Shown piece by piece: positions 23,515 through 32,699 of a stretch of DNA of 64,000 nt (positions are counted from its first letter, which is position 1; every line of letters starts with the position of its first letter). The position numbers and the translations under genes are program-made. Source of the DNA: Streptomyces sp. SID8352 (lineage in GTDB: Bacteria; Actinomycetota; Actinomycetes; Streptomycetales; Streptomycetaceae); assembly GCF_009862265.1 (NCBI RefSeq), contig NZ_WWGX01000071.1, positions 109,207-173,206 of the forward strand, written 5' to 3'. The notes beneath the pieces were generated by a model. The model did not search any database. It was not told the origin of the DNA and worked only from the letters and a program-made list of their open reading frames with translations.

Positions 23515-26358
23515 ATGGACCCGAACACCCGGGGACCCGAGGAGCGCCGCAACGGCGACGGCCGCCCGCCGCGCCCGCCCAGGGACCCCCTGGCGGCCGA
23601 CTTCGGGCAGCCCGCACTCGTCCGTACGGCACGGCTGCACACCGGGGACCTGCTGCTCACCGTCAACCCCGTCGACGGCAGCGAGATAGAGGTCTGCCCG
23701 CCGCCCGCGCGCCCCGGGCCGCCCGCCCGCCGCACCGCCGCGGAGCGCGCCGAGGCGGACCGCGACGCCGCGCCGTCCGCCCCGGCGGGGACCGCCGCGT
23801 CCCTCCTCGCCCCCGACGCCCGCCGCGACGAGCGCGAACGGCTGGTCGGCCTGCTCGCCCGGGGGCGCTCCGTCCGCCTCACCGGCCCCGAGGGCTCCGG
23901 CCGCAGCAGCCTCCTCGACCTCGTCGCCGGGGACTGCGCCGATCTCGCGCCCGACGGCGTCGTCCGCCTCAGCGGCTTCCGCCGGGGCGCCGAGGACCTG
24001 CTCCACGACCTCTTCCACGCCGTCCACCACGCCCCCGGGTACCACCCGGACCGGGACCAACTGGCCGCGCACGTGCGGGACATCGGCGCCGTCGTCGTCC
24101 TCGACGACCTGGAGTTCGGCGGCGACGCGCTGGACGGGCTGCTGGCCGCCACCCCCGAGTGCGCCTTCCTCCTCGCCGCCGCCCCGGACGTGCCCGCGCC
24201 CTCCGCCGCGGCCGCCGTCGAGGAGGTCGCCCTCACCGGACTGGACCGTGCCGCGGGCGCGGAACTGCTGAAACGTGCCGCCGGACGGAGCCTCACCGAC
24301 GAGGAGGTCACCTGGGCCGGTGACCTCTGGTTCGAGTCCGAGGGCCTGCCGCTGCGGTTCGTGCAGGCCGGTGCCCTGCTGAGGGACCGCGACCGCAGGC
24401 GGGCCGGGGCCGCCGGCGACCTCGGCGACGCGGGGGAGCACCAGGCCCCCGACGAGGCGGGCGGAGCCGGTGAACTCCGCTCCCACGAGGGGGAGGACGC
24501 CGCCGGGGACGCCCGGCCCGGCAGGGACGACGCTCCCCGCGACGCCGTGGCCGACGCCCCGTCAGGGGCCGCGCCCGCGCCGCCGCTCCCCTCGGTCGGG
24601 GAGGCCGCCGCGCCCGCGCCGCTGCTCGCCGCCGGGCTGAGCGAAGCGGCCCGCGCCACCCTGGAGTTCGCCGTCGCCCTCGGGGGCGAGGTGCCCCACC
24701 AGGCGCACCTGCCCGCCCTGGTCGGCGACACCCACGCGGACGCCGCCCTGGGCGAGCTGACCGGCTGCGGACTGGTCACCCCCGTCGGCTCCCGCCACCG
24801 GCTCGCGGCCGGTGTCCTCGGCCAGTTGGAGGACGCCGGATACGCCGGCACCTCCGCCGACCGCGCCCTGGCCGCCGCCCGGCACTACACCTGGTGGACC
24901 GGCCACCCCTCGGTCGGCCCCGACCGCGTCCGCGCCGAGGCCGACGCGGTGCTCGCCGCGCTGACCGCCCTCGCCGCGCTCACCCCGGCGGCCGGCGCCG
25001 AGGCGCCGGAGACGGCCGGGACCGGTCCGTCGGAGCCGGACGGGCGGGCGGACGACGAGGGTGTCCCCGCCGTCCGGCTGGCCCGCGCGGCGGCGCCCGC
25101 CCTCGCCGCCGGGCTGCACTGGAGCGCCTGGGAGCGGGCGCTGCGGGCCGGGGCCGAGGCATCCCTGCGCGCCGGTGACGTGGCCGGAGCGGCCTACTTC
25201 CGCCATGAGCTGGGCGTGCTCGCCCTGTGCGGGGGACACCTCGACCGGGCCCGCGCCGAACTGGAGGCGTCCATCGCCCTGCGCGGCGCGCTCTCCGACC
25301 GGCGCGGTGCCGTGGCCGGGCGGCGCGCCCTGGCCCTGGTCGCCGACCGCTCCGGGGACACCCCCGGCCCGCTCGCCCTGGAGGCCGGGCCCGCCGCCTC
25401 CACCTCCGCCGGATTCGGCACCCTGGCCCTGCCGGGCGGTCCCGGCGCCGCAGGTCCCGGTCCGGCGGCGCGCCGGGGGCCGTCCGGCGAGGAGCCGTTC
25501 CCGGCGGGGGCGTTCGGGACGGGAGCGTTCGGGGCGGGTCCGTTCGGCACGGAGCCCGAGGAGCCGGTGACGGCGGTCGTGCCCGCGCCGTTCCCGCCGC
25601 TCCAGCCGCCGTCGCACTTCCCGTCCGGCGGCACCCGCCCGGTGCCGAGGGCCGAGCCCGGCGGCGCCCGCAAGGGCGGTGGCATCAAGGGCTTCGCCCG
25701 GCGCAATCTGGTCGCCGCCGGGGCCGCGGCCCTGCTGGTCGCCGTGCTGGGCACCGTGGTGACCCTGGGCGCCACCTCGGACCACGACCCCACCGACCCC
25801 GTCGACAGCGTCGGCACCACCCCGACGGCCACCCGGGACGCCGACGAGGGCGAGCCGGACACCGGCCGCTCCGAGGACGACGGCAGCACCTTCGTGGACG
25901 CCGAGCGGACCGCCGGGCCCTCCGTGCCGGACCCCGGCACCCCCACCGCCCCCACCGGGTCCCCGTTGCCCAGCGACTCGGTGGAGCCCTCCGACGAGGC
26001 CACCACCCCGGACCCGACCGACGACGGGGACGGCGGCGCCACCGAAGGCACCGGCACGGGCTCGCCCAGCGGGACGCCCGGCTCGCCGACGCCGACCGGG
26101 ACCGGGCCGGACCCCACCACGTCGCCCACCGGCGAACCGGACCCGACGGCCACCACGGCGACGGAGGAACCGCCCACCGACGGCACCTCCACGGAGGCCG
26201 AACCGCCGGTGCCGCCGCAGACGGACACCGCCTCCGGCCCCGTCGGCGCCCCGGCCACGGCCGTCTCCCCGGAGCCCGGCCCGGGGAGCGGCTCCCCGGG
26301 CGGCGCCGAGGACCTTCTCGTCACGGTGCCGGGCAGGGCCACCGACCCGATGATCTGA
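23515..26358 (+). CDS. Large membrane-anchored STAND-like ATPase with extracellular Thr/Pro tail
   Basis: A 947-aa protein of unknown role. Residues 1-100 are Pro/Arg-rich. A P-loop ATPase region follows: Walker A reads LTGPEGSGRSS (about 122-132), with Arg130 where Lys is normal; Walker B is VVVLDDLE (193-200). Helical and winged-helix-like regions follow to about 470, then TPR-like helices (about 525-610: AGDVAGAAYFRHELGVLAL, LDRARAELEASIALRG). A Gly/Pro linker leads to one transmembrane helix at about 731-752 and a roughly 195-residue Thr/Pro/Asp-rich tail, predicted outside the cell. It resembles AAA/STAND signalling ATPases. ATG at 23515 has only GGGGG upstream. No operon partner is evident. 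Confidence 0.75.
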   Translation: MDPNTRGPEERRNGDGRPPRPPRDPLAADFGQPALVRTARLHTGDLLLTVNPVDGSEIEVCPPPARPGPPARRTAAERAEADRDAAPSAPAGTAASLLAPDARRDERERLVGLLARGRSVRLTGPEGSGRSSLLDLVAGDCADLAPDGVVRLSGFRRGAEDLLHDLFHAVHHAPGYHPDRDQLAAHVRDIGAVVVLDDLEFGGDALDGLLAATPECAFLLAAAPDVPAPSAAAAVEEVALTGLDRAAGAELLKRAAGRSLTDEEVTWAGDLWFESEGLPLRFVQAGALLRDRDRRRAGAAGDLGDAGEHQAPDEAGGAGELRSHEGEDAAGDARPGRDDAPRDAVADAPSGAAPAPPLPSVGEAAAPAPLLAAGLSEAARATLEFAVALGGEVPHQAHLPALVGDTHADAALGELTGCGLVTPVGSRHRLAAGVLGQLEDAGYAGTSADRALAAARHYTWWTGHPSVGPDRVRAEADAVLAALTALAALTPAAGAEAPETAGTGPSEPDGRADDEGVPAVRLARAAAPALAAGLHWSAWERALRAGAEASLRAGDVAGAAYFRHELGVLALCGGHLDRARAELEASIALRGALSDRRGAVAGRRALALVADRSGDTPGPLALEAGPAASTSAGFGTLALPGGPGAAGPGPAARRGPSGEEPFPAGAFGTGAFGAGPFGTEPEEPVTAVVPAPFPPLQPPSHFPSGGTRPVPRAEPGGARKGGGIKGFARRNLVAAGAAALLVAVLGTVVTLGATSDHDPTDPVDSVGTTPTATRDADEGEPDTGRSEDDGSTFVDAERTAGPSVPDPGTPTAPTGSPLPSDSVEPSDEATTPDPTDDGDGGATEGTGTGSPSGTPGSPTPTGTGPDPTTSPTGEPDPTATTATEEPPTDGTSTEAEPPVPPQTDTASGPVGAPATAVSPEPGPGSGSPGGAEDLLVTVPGRATDPMI

Positions 26359-26445
26359 GCCGGCCCGCCGCCCTGCCCCTGGCCCGTCCTGCGGTCCCCG
26401 TGTCCGCGAGCCGGGCCCGTGTCCGCGCGCCCGACGCGCGCGCCC

Positions 26446-26484
26446 GCGCCGCACGTCCGCGCCGCACGTCCGCGCCGCACGTCC
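26446..26484. repeat. 13-bp tandem repeat, three perfect copies
   Basis: GCGCCGCACGTCC is repeated three times head to tail, followed by GCGGTG. It lies in a convergent gap, with no visible function. Confidence 0.9.
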
Positions 26485-26659
26485 GCGGTGCCCGCCGCGG
26501 TACCGGTCCGCGGCTCCCCCCCTCCCGCCGTAGGGGGCCGCGGCGCGGTGACGGCCGCCGAGCCCCCGCCCCCGCGCGACGCGGCGGCAGCCGTCCGGCC
26601 CCGGTGCCCCCGGGGCCCGCCGGTGAGGCCCCCGCCGGTCACCGCCCGCGCACGGCGAA

Positions 26660-26688
26660 GGGCCGGGTCCGTGATCCGGACCCGGCCC
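26660..26688 (-). terminator. Hairpin terminator of nucS
   Basis: GGGCCGGGTCCG pairs perfectly with CGGACCCGGCCC around loop TGATC, 19 bp past the nucS stop. No T tract, as usual for high-GC Streptomyces terminators. It may also stop readthrough from the ATPase gene. Confidence 0.75.
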
Positions 26689-26707
26689 CGTGCGGGGGAG
26701 ACCCCGC

Positions 26708-27379
26708 TCAGAACAGGCGCAGCTTGTCGTCCTCGATGCCGCGCAGCGCGTCGTAGTCCAGGACGTGGCAGCCGATGCCCCGGTCCGTGGCCAGCACCCG
26801 GGCCTGCGGCTTGATCTCCTGGGCGGCGAAGACACCGCGCACCGGGGCGAGGTGGGGGTCGCGGTTGAGCAGCTCCAGGTAGCGGGTGAGCTGCTCGACG
26901 CCGTCGATCTCGCCGCGCCGCTTGATCTCGATGGCGACGGTCCCGCCGTCGGCGTCCCGGCACAGGATGTCGACCGGACCGATGGCCGTCGGGTACTCGC
27001 GGCGGATCAGGGTGTAGCCCTCACCGAGCGTCTCGATGCGGTCGGCCAGCAGCTCCTGGAGGTGCGCTTCCACGCCGTCCTTGATCAGGCCGGGATCGAC
27101 GCCCAGCTCGTGCGAGGAGTCGTGGAGGACTTCCTCCATCGTGATGATGAGCTTCTCGCCCGCCTTGTTGACGACGGTCCAGATCCCCGCCTCGTCACCC
27201 CCGCCCTCCTTGAGGGTGCAGGGCGGCGACATCCAGTTGAGGGGCTTGTAGGCCCGGTCGTCGGCGTGGATCGACACACTGCCGTCGGCCTTGACCAGGA
27301 TCAGGCGGGGGGCCGAGGGGAGATGGGCGGTGAGCCGCCCCGCGTAGTCGACGGAGCAGCGGGCGATGACGAGACGCAT
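26708..27379 (-). CDS. nucS: Mismatch-specific endonuclease NucS/EndoMS
   Basis: NucS cuts both strands at mismatches and provides the non-canonical mismatch repair of actinobacteria, which lack MutS/MutL. The protein is 223 aa, the usual length. The N-terminal DNA-binding half includes IARCSVDYAGRL and SIHADDRAYKPLNWM. The C-terminal RecB-like nuclease has GPVDILCRD (Asp137) and AIEIKRRG (Glu151, Lys153). The C-terminus DDKLRLF fits the short motif that binds the replication clamp. The start at 27379 (MRLVIARC) gives family length; the frame is open to 27502. It is divergent from the 130-aa gene across 301 bp. Confidence 0.95.
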   Translation of the reverse strand: MRLVIARCSVDYAGRLTAHLPSAPRLILVKADGSVSIHADDRAYKPLNWMSPPCTLKEGGGDEAGIWTVVNKAGEKLIITMEEVLHDSSHELGVDPGLIKDGVEAHLQELLADRIETLGEGYTLIRREYPTAIGPVDILCRDADGGTVAIEIKRRGEIDGVEQLTRYLELLNRDPHLAPVRGVFAAQEIKPQARVLATDRGIGCHVLDYDALRGIEDDKLRLF

Positions 27380-27680
27380 GGTCGGCAACGCTACTCGACG
27401 CGCCCGCCCCGGCGCGATTCGCCCGCCCCGGACCCGCCCGCCCCGCCGCCCGGCGGTCCGGGGGGTCCGTCCCACTTCTCCCATTGGCCCCGACTTCGGC
27501 ACTGGCCGATTGTGTGCCTACCGCTTGATGTTCATACCGGCGTTCTCCTGGTGCCGTCACGTTCGGTTGCTTACGGTGGTGAACGGGAGGTCGCGAGGCG
27601 TGTACGCAGCGTGATCGGTTTCGTGTCCTCCTTTCACTGTCCGGCAACCCCTGCTGGTCGGGGGTGCGAGAGGAGAACCC
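27380..27680. other. Divergent intergenic region of nucS
   Basis: 301 bp between nucS and the conserved 130-aa gene. The nucS-proximal half is very GC-rich with CGCCCGCCCCGG-type runs; the other half (27500-27640) is less GC-rich. Only the GAGAGGAGAA ribosome site of the rightward gene could be assigned. Confidence 0.45.
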
Positions 27681-28073
27681 ATGTCGCTCGACGTCTCACC
27701 GGCCCTACTGGAAAAGGCCGAGCGAGGCGAGGTCGACGAAGCAGAATTCGTCGACTGCGTCCGGACCTCCCTTCCCTACGCGTGGGAGATGATCAGCTCC
27801 CTGGTGGCCCAGCTGAAGGTCGACGGCGGTGTCTTCGCCGACAACCAGACGCCTCCGCCGGACGAGCAGGCGCGCGGCCAGTTGCTGCGCGCGCTCGCCA
27901 GCGACGCGATCCGCGGCGCTCTGCAGCGGCACTTCGGGGTGCGGCTGGCCTTCCAGAACTGCCACCGGGTGGCGGTGTTCCCGACCGACTCCTCGGCGGA
28001 CGAGAGGCTGACCCGCTTCACCTCGGTGCGGGGTCAGTTGCTCAACCAGTCGCCGGAACTGCGCGACTGCTGA
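27681..28073 (+). CDS. Conserved actinobacterial protein of 130 aa, function unknown
   Basis: A soluble 130-aa protein that corresponds by position to SCO5389 in S. coelicolor. It begins MSLDVSPALLEKAERGEVDEAEFVDCVRTSLPYAWEMI... with helical segments and ends with a FGVRLAFQNCHRVAVFPT strand region. Two cysteines (near residues 26 and 94) and the C-terminal Cys are the only notable reactive residues; no catalytic motif is seen. The ATG follows GAGAGGAGAA. Conservation next to nucS suggests a core actinobacterial role, but none can be assigned. Confidence 0.8.
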   Translation: MSLDVSPALLEKAERGEVDEAEFVDCVRTSLPYAWEMISSLVAQLKVDGGVFADNQTPPPDEQARGQLLRALASDAIRGALQRHFGVRLAFQNCHRVAVFPTDSSADERLTRFTSVRGQLLNQSPELRDC

Positions 28074-28229
28074 CCGCCGTCGGTCCGCCGCTCCGCGCCC
28101 GGGAGGTGCGTCAGTACCGGAGCGGCGGGCCGCCAGCGCGGCCCGGCGGTCCGGCCCCCGGGGGGACCGGGGCCGGGCCGTCCGGGGCCGTGCGGGACCG
28201 GGGCGCGGGCTCAGGGGCGCGGTGCGGGC

Positions 28230-29258
28230 TCAGGAGAGCCGGGGGAGCACCTCGGCGCCCAGCCGCCGGACGTTCTCCTCGGTCGCCGCGAGATCGCCGG
28301 AGCCCTCGACGAGCAGGGCGAAGCGCGTGATCCCGGTCCGCTCTCCGGTCGCCGCCAGCCGGTCCGCGCAGAGCCCGGGCGGTCCCACCGGATGGAGCCC
28401 GCAGAGCAGCTCGGTGTACGCCAGCGGGTCGCGCATCCGCCGGGGGCGCCCGTCCACCGTGACATGGGCGCCGAGCCCCTGGCGCAGCCAGCCCGGCATC
28501 GCCTTCTCCAGGGCCTCCGCCGCGTCCGCCCGCCGGTCCGCGATCTGGCAGACCCCGGCCGAAACATGGCCCGCCGCCGCGGCCTCGTCCGCCGGGACAC
28601 CGGCCGCGCGGGCGTGGCGCCGCCACAGGGCGACCATCTCGGCCTTCTCCTCGTCCCCGGCGTGCATCCCGAGGAGCATCGGCAGCCCCCGCTCGGCGGC
28701 GAGCCGCACGCTCACCGGGGAGGTGCAGGCGACGACCACCTCCGGGCCCGGGGTCTCGGCCAGCGCCTCCGAGGGGCGCGGCACGACCGGCACCTCGCGG
28801 AAGCGGAAGCGGTCCCCCGAGGCGCCGACGGACGGTTCGCGCAGCCAGCGCATCAGCAGATCGAGTGACTCCGGGAACCCGTTCTCGTACGCCGCGAGGC
28901 CGCTGCCGAACACCTCCAGGTCGACCCAGGGGCCGCCGCGCCCCACGCCCAGCGAGAACCGGCCGCCGCTGGTGATGTGCAGCAGCGCGGCCTGCTCGCC
29001 CAGGGCGACGGGGTGCGCGGTGGGCAGCACGCTGACCGCGGTGCCGACCCGGATGCGGCGGGTGCGGCCCAGCAGCAGCGCCGCCAGCGTCACCGCCGAC
29101 GGGCAGGTGCCGTACGGGACGAAGTGGTGCTCGGCCAGCCAGACCGCGTCGAGCCCCGACTCCTCCGCGACCTCGGCCGTGCGGACCGCGCGGTGCAGCG
29201 CCTCCCCGTGGCCCTGGCCCGGGAACTGGGCACCCAACACGAAACTACCTACGCGCAT
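28230..29258 (-). CDS. LLM-class flavin-dependent oxidoreductase
   Basis: A 342-aa member of the luciferase-like monooxygenase superfamily (F420 or FMN-dependent TIM barrel). Typical segments are VGSFVLGAQFPGQGH, AEESGLDAVWLAEHHF, LLGRTRRIRVGTAVSVLPTAHPVALGEQAALL and GGRFSLGVGRGGPWVD. Substrate and whether the cofactor is F420 or FMN cannot be decided. ATG at 29258 follows AGGAAG; an upstream frame of 16 codons is ignored. It is convergent with the 130-aa gene; the gap contains GCGGGCTCAGG twice. Confidence 0.88.
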   Translation of the reverse strand: MRVGSFVLGAQFPGQGHGEALHRAVRTAEVAEESGLDAVWLAEHHFVPYGTCPSAVTLAALLLGRTRRIRVGTAVSVLPTAHPVALGEQAALLHITSGGRFSLGVGRGGPWVDLEVFGSGLAAYENGFPESLDLLMRWLREPSVGASGDRFRFREVPVVPRPSEALAETPGPEVVVACTSPVSVRLAAERGLPMLLGMHAGDEEKAEMVALWRRHARAAGVPADEAAAAGHVSAGVCQIADRRADAAEALEKAMPGWLRQGLGAHVTVDGRPRRMRDPLAYTELLCGLHPVGPPGLCADRLAATGERTGITRFALLVEGSGDLAATEENVRRLGAEVLPRLS

Positions 29259-29449
29259 GCTCTTCCTGCTTCCTCGGCCCCTACCCGGAGCTCCCCCGCA
29301 GGGCATAACCGCCCGACACGTGCCGAGGACACGGTGGGCTCAGAGAGATTTGCGGATTGTCTGCAGAATCGCTCGTCGCGCCGGGGCGCCGCTCCCCGCC
29401 GCGTACGCTGGACGGGCCCCGTCCCCGCACAGCTCCGAGAGGTGTCCGA

Positions 29450-29782
29450 GTGTCCCCGCGTCGCAACCGACCCAAGGGAGCAGGTCCGTCCGGCCGGAGC
29501 GCCGAGGACGACGACCCGGGCCGCTACGGCGGCTGGCAGTCGTCCGAGGACTGGCGGGGCGAGGAGTGGAACGTGCGGCACGTGGCGGGCGCCAGCGCGC
29601 GGGGCAAGGCGTACCGCTGCCCCGGCTGCGACCAGATGATCCCGGACGGCGTCCCGCACGTGGTGGCCTGGCCCGACCACGCGGGCGTCGACGACCGCCG
29701 GCACTGGCACAAGGCCTGCTGGAACGCGCGGGACCGCCGCACCACGCGGGTGCGGCGGTCCCGGAACGCGCCGAAGTTCTGA
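29450..29782 (+). CDS. Small basic protein with CxxC / HxxxC zinc-site pattern
   Basis: A 110-aa protein starting SPRRNRPKGAGPSG with an Arg/Lys-rich disordered N-terminus. The conserved core is VRHVAGASARGKAYRCPGC, then PDGVPHVVAWP and RRHWHKACWNARDRR. Two Cys in CPGC with His and Cys in HWHKAC make a plausible zinc site. Orthologues are annotated ATP/GTP-binding protein, but no P-loop is visible and I do not support that name. GTG at 29450 lies after GAGAGG; the frame is open to 29357. It converges with the ABC permease gene 22 bp downstream. Confidence 0.75.
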   Translation: MSPRRNRPKGAGPSGRSAEDDDPGRYGGWQSSEDWRGEEWNVRHVAGASARGKAYRCPGCDQMIPDGVPHVVAWPDHAGVDDRRHWHKACWNARDRRTTRVRRSRNAPKF

Positions 29783-29804
29783 GCCGGGGCGGCCGTCCGG
29801 CCGG

Positions 29805-30677
29805 TCAGACGTCCCGCTGCTCCAGCAGGGCGAAGGCGGCGCCGAACGCCACGGCCGTCACCCCGAGCATGATCCACAGCGGGTCCCAGCCCGTCGGGCC
29901 GGTGTCGCTCAGCGACGTGGAGTAGAAGACGCCGAGCTGGTTGGGGATCGAGTACTCGAACAGGGCGAGCTGGAGGCGCTCCAGCGAGGACGAGAACATG
30001 AACAGCGCGATCACCAGCGGGGCGAGGACCAGCCCGATCATGATGGTGATGGCGCCCGCCGAGTGGCGCATGACCGAGCCGATGGCCAGCGACAGCAGGC
30101 CGAGCAGCGCGATGTAGAGCGAGATGCCCACGGTGGCCTTGAGCCACTCCTCGCCCGTCGGGTCCGCGGCGCCGTTGCCCTCCAGCATCGACGCGTGGGC
30201 CAGCGCGACCAGGGTCACGGCGACCAGCGTCACCGAGAAGGCCACCAGGAAGAAGACGAGCGCCTTGGCCGCGAGCACCCGGCCGCGGCTGGGGCAGGCG
30301 GTCATGGTGGTGCGGATCATGCCGGTGCCGTACTCGGAGGCGGTGGTCAGCACGCCGAGCGTGATGACGCACATGCTGCCGAGCAGCAGCCCGAACATGC
30401 CGAGGCTCAGCGGGCTCTCGCCCGACGCGTCCGCGTCGGAACTCGCCACGATCGCCCCGGCCGCCAGGCCGATGCCGATGACCAGCAGGACGAAGACGCC
30501 CAGGGTCCACATCGTCGAGCGCACCGACCGGATCTTCGTCCACTCCGAGGCCAGCGCGTGCCCGAGGTGGGTGCGCACCACCGGGATGGGCGAGGTGTAG
30601 GTCGCGTACGGCGCGGCGGACGCCGCCGGGTGGGCGCCGGGGGCGGCCTGCGGCGTCGGGGGCTGGGGCGTGCTCAT
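29805..30677 (-). CDS. ABC-2 type permease (exporter 1)
   Basis: A 290-aa integral membrane protein with about six helices after a Pro/Ala-rich N-terminal tail of some 45 residues. SEWTKIRSVRSTMWTLG before helix 1, TASEYGTGMIRTTM between helices 2 and 3, and the C-terminal helix are diagnostic of ABC-2 permeases. It overlaps the upstream ATPase gene by four bases (ATGA), so the two form an exporter. The paralogous permease at 31923-32699 has matching landmarks. Substrate unknown. Confidence 0.88.
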   Translation of the reverse strand: MSTPQPPTPQAAPGAHPAASAAPYATYTSPIPVVRTHLGHALASEWTKIRSVRSTMWTLGVFVLLVIGIGLAAGAIVASSDADASGESPLSLGMFGLLLGSMCVITLGVLTTASEYGTGMIRTTMTACPSRGRVLAAKALVFFLVAFSVTLVAVTLVALAHASMLEGNGAADPTGEEWLKATVGISLYIALLGLLSLAIGSVMRHSAGAITIMIGLVLAPLVIALFMFSSSLERLQLALFEYSIPNQLGVFYSTSLSDTGPTGWDPLWIMLGVTAVAFGAAFALLEQRDV

Positions 30678-31792
30678 CGGGAGTCCTCGGGCTGGCTCGG
30701 GTCGGTGGCGGGCGTGGGCGCGGGCGCCGGTGTGGGCGGGGCCGCCTGGCCCGGCGGGGTGCCCTGGGGAGGCGGCGGGGCGTACCAGCCGGGTTGGCCC
30801 TGTCCCGGCACGGGCATCGGCACCGGGGGCTGCGCCCCGGGCGGCAGCGGCTGCTGGAGCCCGGCCCTCTGGTCGACGGTCGAGCGGTAGTCGACGGCGC
30901 CCTGCGTCATCCGCATGTACGCCTCCTCCAGCGACGCCTGGTGCGGGGACAGCTCCCACAGCCGTACGTCCGTGCCGTGGGCGAGGTCGCTGATGCGGGG
31001 CAGCGGCAGCCCGGTCACCCGGAGCGCGCCGTCCTGCTCGGGCAGCACATGGCCGCCGGCGCCGGTCAGCGCGGAGATGAGCTTCTCGCGCGGTTCCGGC
31101 TCGCCGTCCGGGGTGCGGACCCGCGCGAAGTCCGCGGAATTGGCCGAAATGAAGTCCTTGACGCTCATGTCGGCGAGCAACTGGCCGCGCCCGATCACGA
31201 TCAGGTGATCGGCGGTCAGCGCCATCTCGCTCATCAGGTGGGAGGAGACGAAGACGGTGCGGCCCTCGGCGGCGAGCGCCCTCATCAGATTGCGCACCCA
31301 GAGGATGCCCTCCGGGTCGAGGCCGTTGACCGGCTCGTCGAACAGCAGGACCTGCGGGTCGCCGAGCAGCGCCGCGGCGATGCCGAGCCGCTGGCCCATG
31401 CCGAGGGAGAAGCCCTTGGAGCGCCGCTTGGCCACGTCCTGGAGGCCCACCACGCCGAGCACCTCGTCGACCCGGCGGGCCGGGATGCCGGAGAGCTGGG
31501 CCAGGCTCAGCAGGTGGCTGCGGGCGGACCGCCCGCCGTGCACCGCCTTGGCGTCGAGCAGCGCGCCGACCTGACGGGGGGCGTTCGGCAGCCTGCGGTA
31601 CGGGTAGCCGCCGATCGTCACATGGCCCGCGGTGGGGTTGTCCAGGCCGAGCACCATCCGCATCGTCGTCGACTTGCCCGAGCCGTTGGGGCCCAGGAAG
31701 CCGGTGACGGCGCCGGGCCGTACCTGGAAGGACAGGTTGTGCACAGCGGTCTTGTCGCCGTAGCGCTTGGTGAGGCCGACTGCTTCGATCAT
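30674..31792 (-). CDS. ABC transporter ATPase (exporter 1)
   Basis: A 372-aa ATPase with Walker A GPNGSGKST, Q loop, signature FSLGMGQRLGIAAALLG, Walker B LLFDEPVNGLDPEG and H loop FVSSHLMSE. The DrrA/CcmA-type domain takes about 300 residues; the remaining ~70 are Pro/Gly-rich, unusual and probably disordered. ATG at 31792 begins MIEAVGLTKRYG; GTG at 31801 would add three residues and neither has a strong ribosome site. It is translationally coupled to the permease. Confidence 0.9.
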   Translation of the reverse strand: MIEAVGLTKRYGDKTAVHNLSFQVRPGAVTGFLGPNGSGKSTTMRMVLGLDNPTAGHVTIGGYPYRRLPNAPRQVGALLDAKAVHGGRSARSHLLSLAQLSGIPARRVDEVLGVVGLQDVAKRRSKGFSLGMGQRLGIAAALLGDPQVLLFDEPVNGLDPEGILWVRNLMRALAAEGRTVFVSSHLMSEMALTADHLIVIGRGQLLADMSVKDFISANSADFARVRTPDGEPEPREKLISALTGAGGHVLPEQDGALRVTGLPLPRISDLAHGTDVRLWELSPHQASLEEAYMRMTQGAVDYRSTVDQRAGLQQPLPPGAQPPVPMPVPGQGQPGWYAPPPPQGTPPGQAAPPTPAPAPTPATDPSQPEDSR

Positions 31793-31922
31793 GCTCCGCA
31801 CCCATCGAAAGGTTCAGGACAGCGGGGCATCAGCCCCCGTAAGGGTTAGGAGGATACCGAGGAGCTGACGGTTCCGTTCAAACGCGGGTAAAATCGGGCG
31901 GGATCGGAACCGATGGAGCGGA

Positions 31923-32699
31923 TCACGCATCCCGGCGCCGCAGCACCAGATATCCGCCGAGCAGCGCCGCCGCCACCCACAGCGCCATGATGCCGAGCCC
32001 GCCCCAGGGGCCGTAGGGCGGCTCGCGGTCGACCGGGGTGACGACCTGCATGATCCGGCTGCCCGCCTGGTCGGGCAGGTACTGGCCGACCTTCCTGGTC
32101 ACGTCCACGTTGCCGAGGATGTTGGAGATCAGGAAGAAGAACGGCATCAGGATGCCGAGCGAGAGCATGGGGGAGCGGAGCATCGCGGCGACGCCCATCG
32201 AGAACATCGCGATCAGCGTCATGTAGAGCCCGCCGCCGATCACCGCGCGCAGCACGCCCGGATCGCCGAGGGAGGCCCTGAGGTCCCCGAGCATCGCCTG
32301 GCCGAGGAAGAAGGCCAGGAAGGCGGTGACCAGGCCGACGGCCAGGGCGAGCGCGGTGGCCACCGCGACCTTGCTGAACAGGAAGGTGCCGCGCTGCGGC
32401 ACGGCCGCCAGCGAGGTGCGGATCATTCCGGAGCTGTACTCGTTCGCCACCACCAGCACCCCGAACACGATCATCGCGAGCTGACCGAGGCTCATCCCGG
32501 CGAAGCTGACGTAGGTCGGGTCGAAGGAGAGCCGGTCCCGGGGGCTCATGCTGTCGAACTCGTTCCGGGACAGCACCGAGATCAGCATGCCGAGGGCGAC
32601 GGAGACGACCACGGCGAGCGACAGCGTCCACACCGTGGACGCCACCGAGCGGATCTTGGTCCACTCCGACCGTACGACCTGCGCCGCCGCCGTGCTCAT
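31923..32699 (-). CDS. ABC-2 type permease (exporter 2)
   Basis: A 258-aa permease of six helices. The landmarks RSEWTKIRSVASTVWTLS, ANEYSSGMIRTSL and a final helix ending LVLRRRDA match exporter 1, so the pairs arose by duplication. Its ATG overlaps the ATPase stop (ATGA). The N-terminal tail of the paralogue is missing. Substrate unknown. Confidence 0.88.
   Translation of the reverse strand: MSTAAAQVVRSEWTKIRSVASTVWTLSLAVVVSVALGMLISVLSRNEFDSMSPRDRLSFDPTYVSFAGMSLGQLAMIVFGVLVVANEYSSGMIRTSLAAVPQRGTFLFSKVAVATALALAVGLVTAFLAFFLGQAMLGDLRASLGDPGVLRAVIGGGLYMTLIAMFSMGVAAMLRSPMLSLGILMPFFFLISNILGNVDVTRKVGQYLPDQAGSRIMQVVTPVDREPPYGPWGGLGIMALWVAAALLGGYLVLRRRDA

Larger units (their letters stand above)
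26359..26707. other. Convergent intergenic region
   Basis: 349 bp between the ATPase gene and the convergent nucS gene. It holds a 13-bp tandem repeat (26446-26484) and a strong hairpin (26660-26688). No coding frame is convincing. Confidence 0.5.

Noticed and set aside
29450..29782. ATP/GTP-binding annotation for the 110-aa protein
   Set aside because: No Walker A motif; the conserved residues fit a metal site instead.
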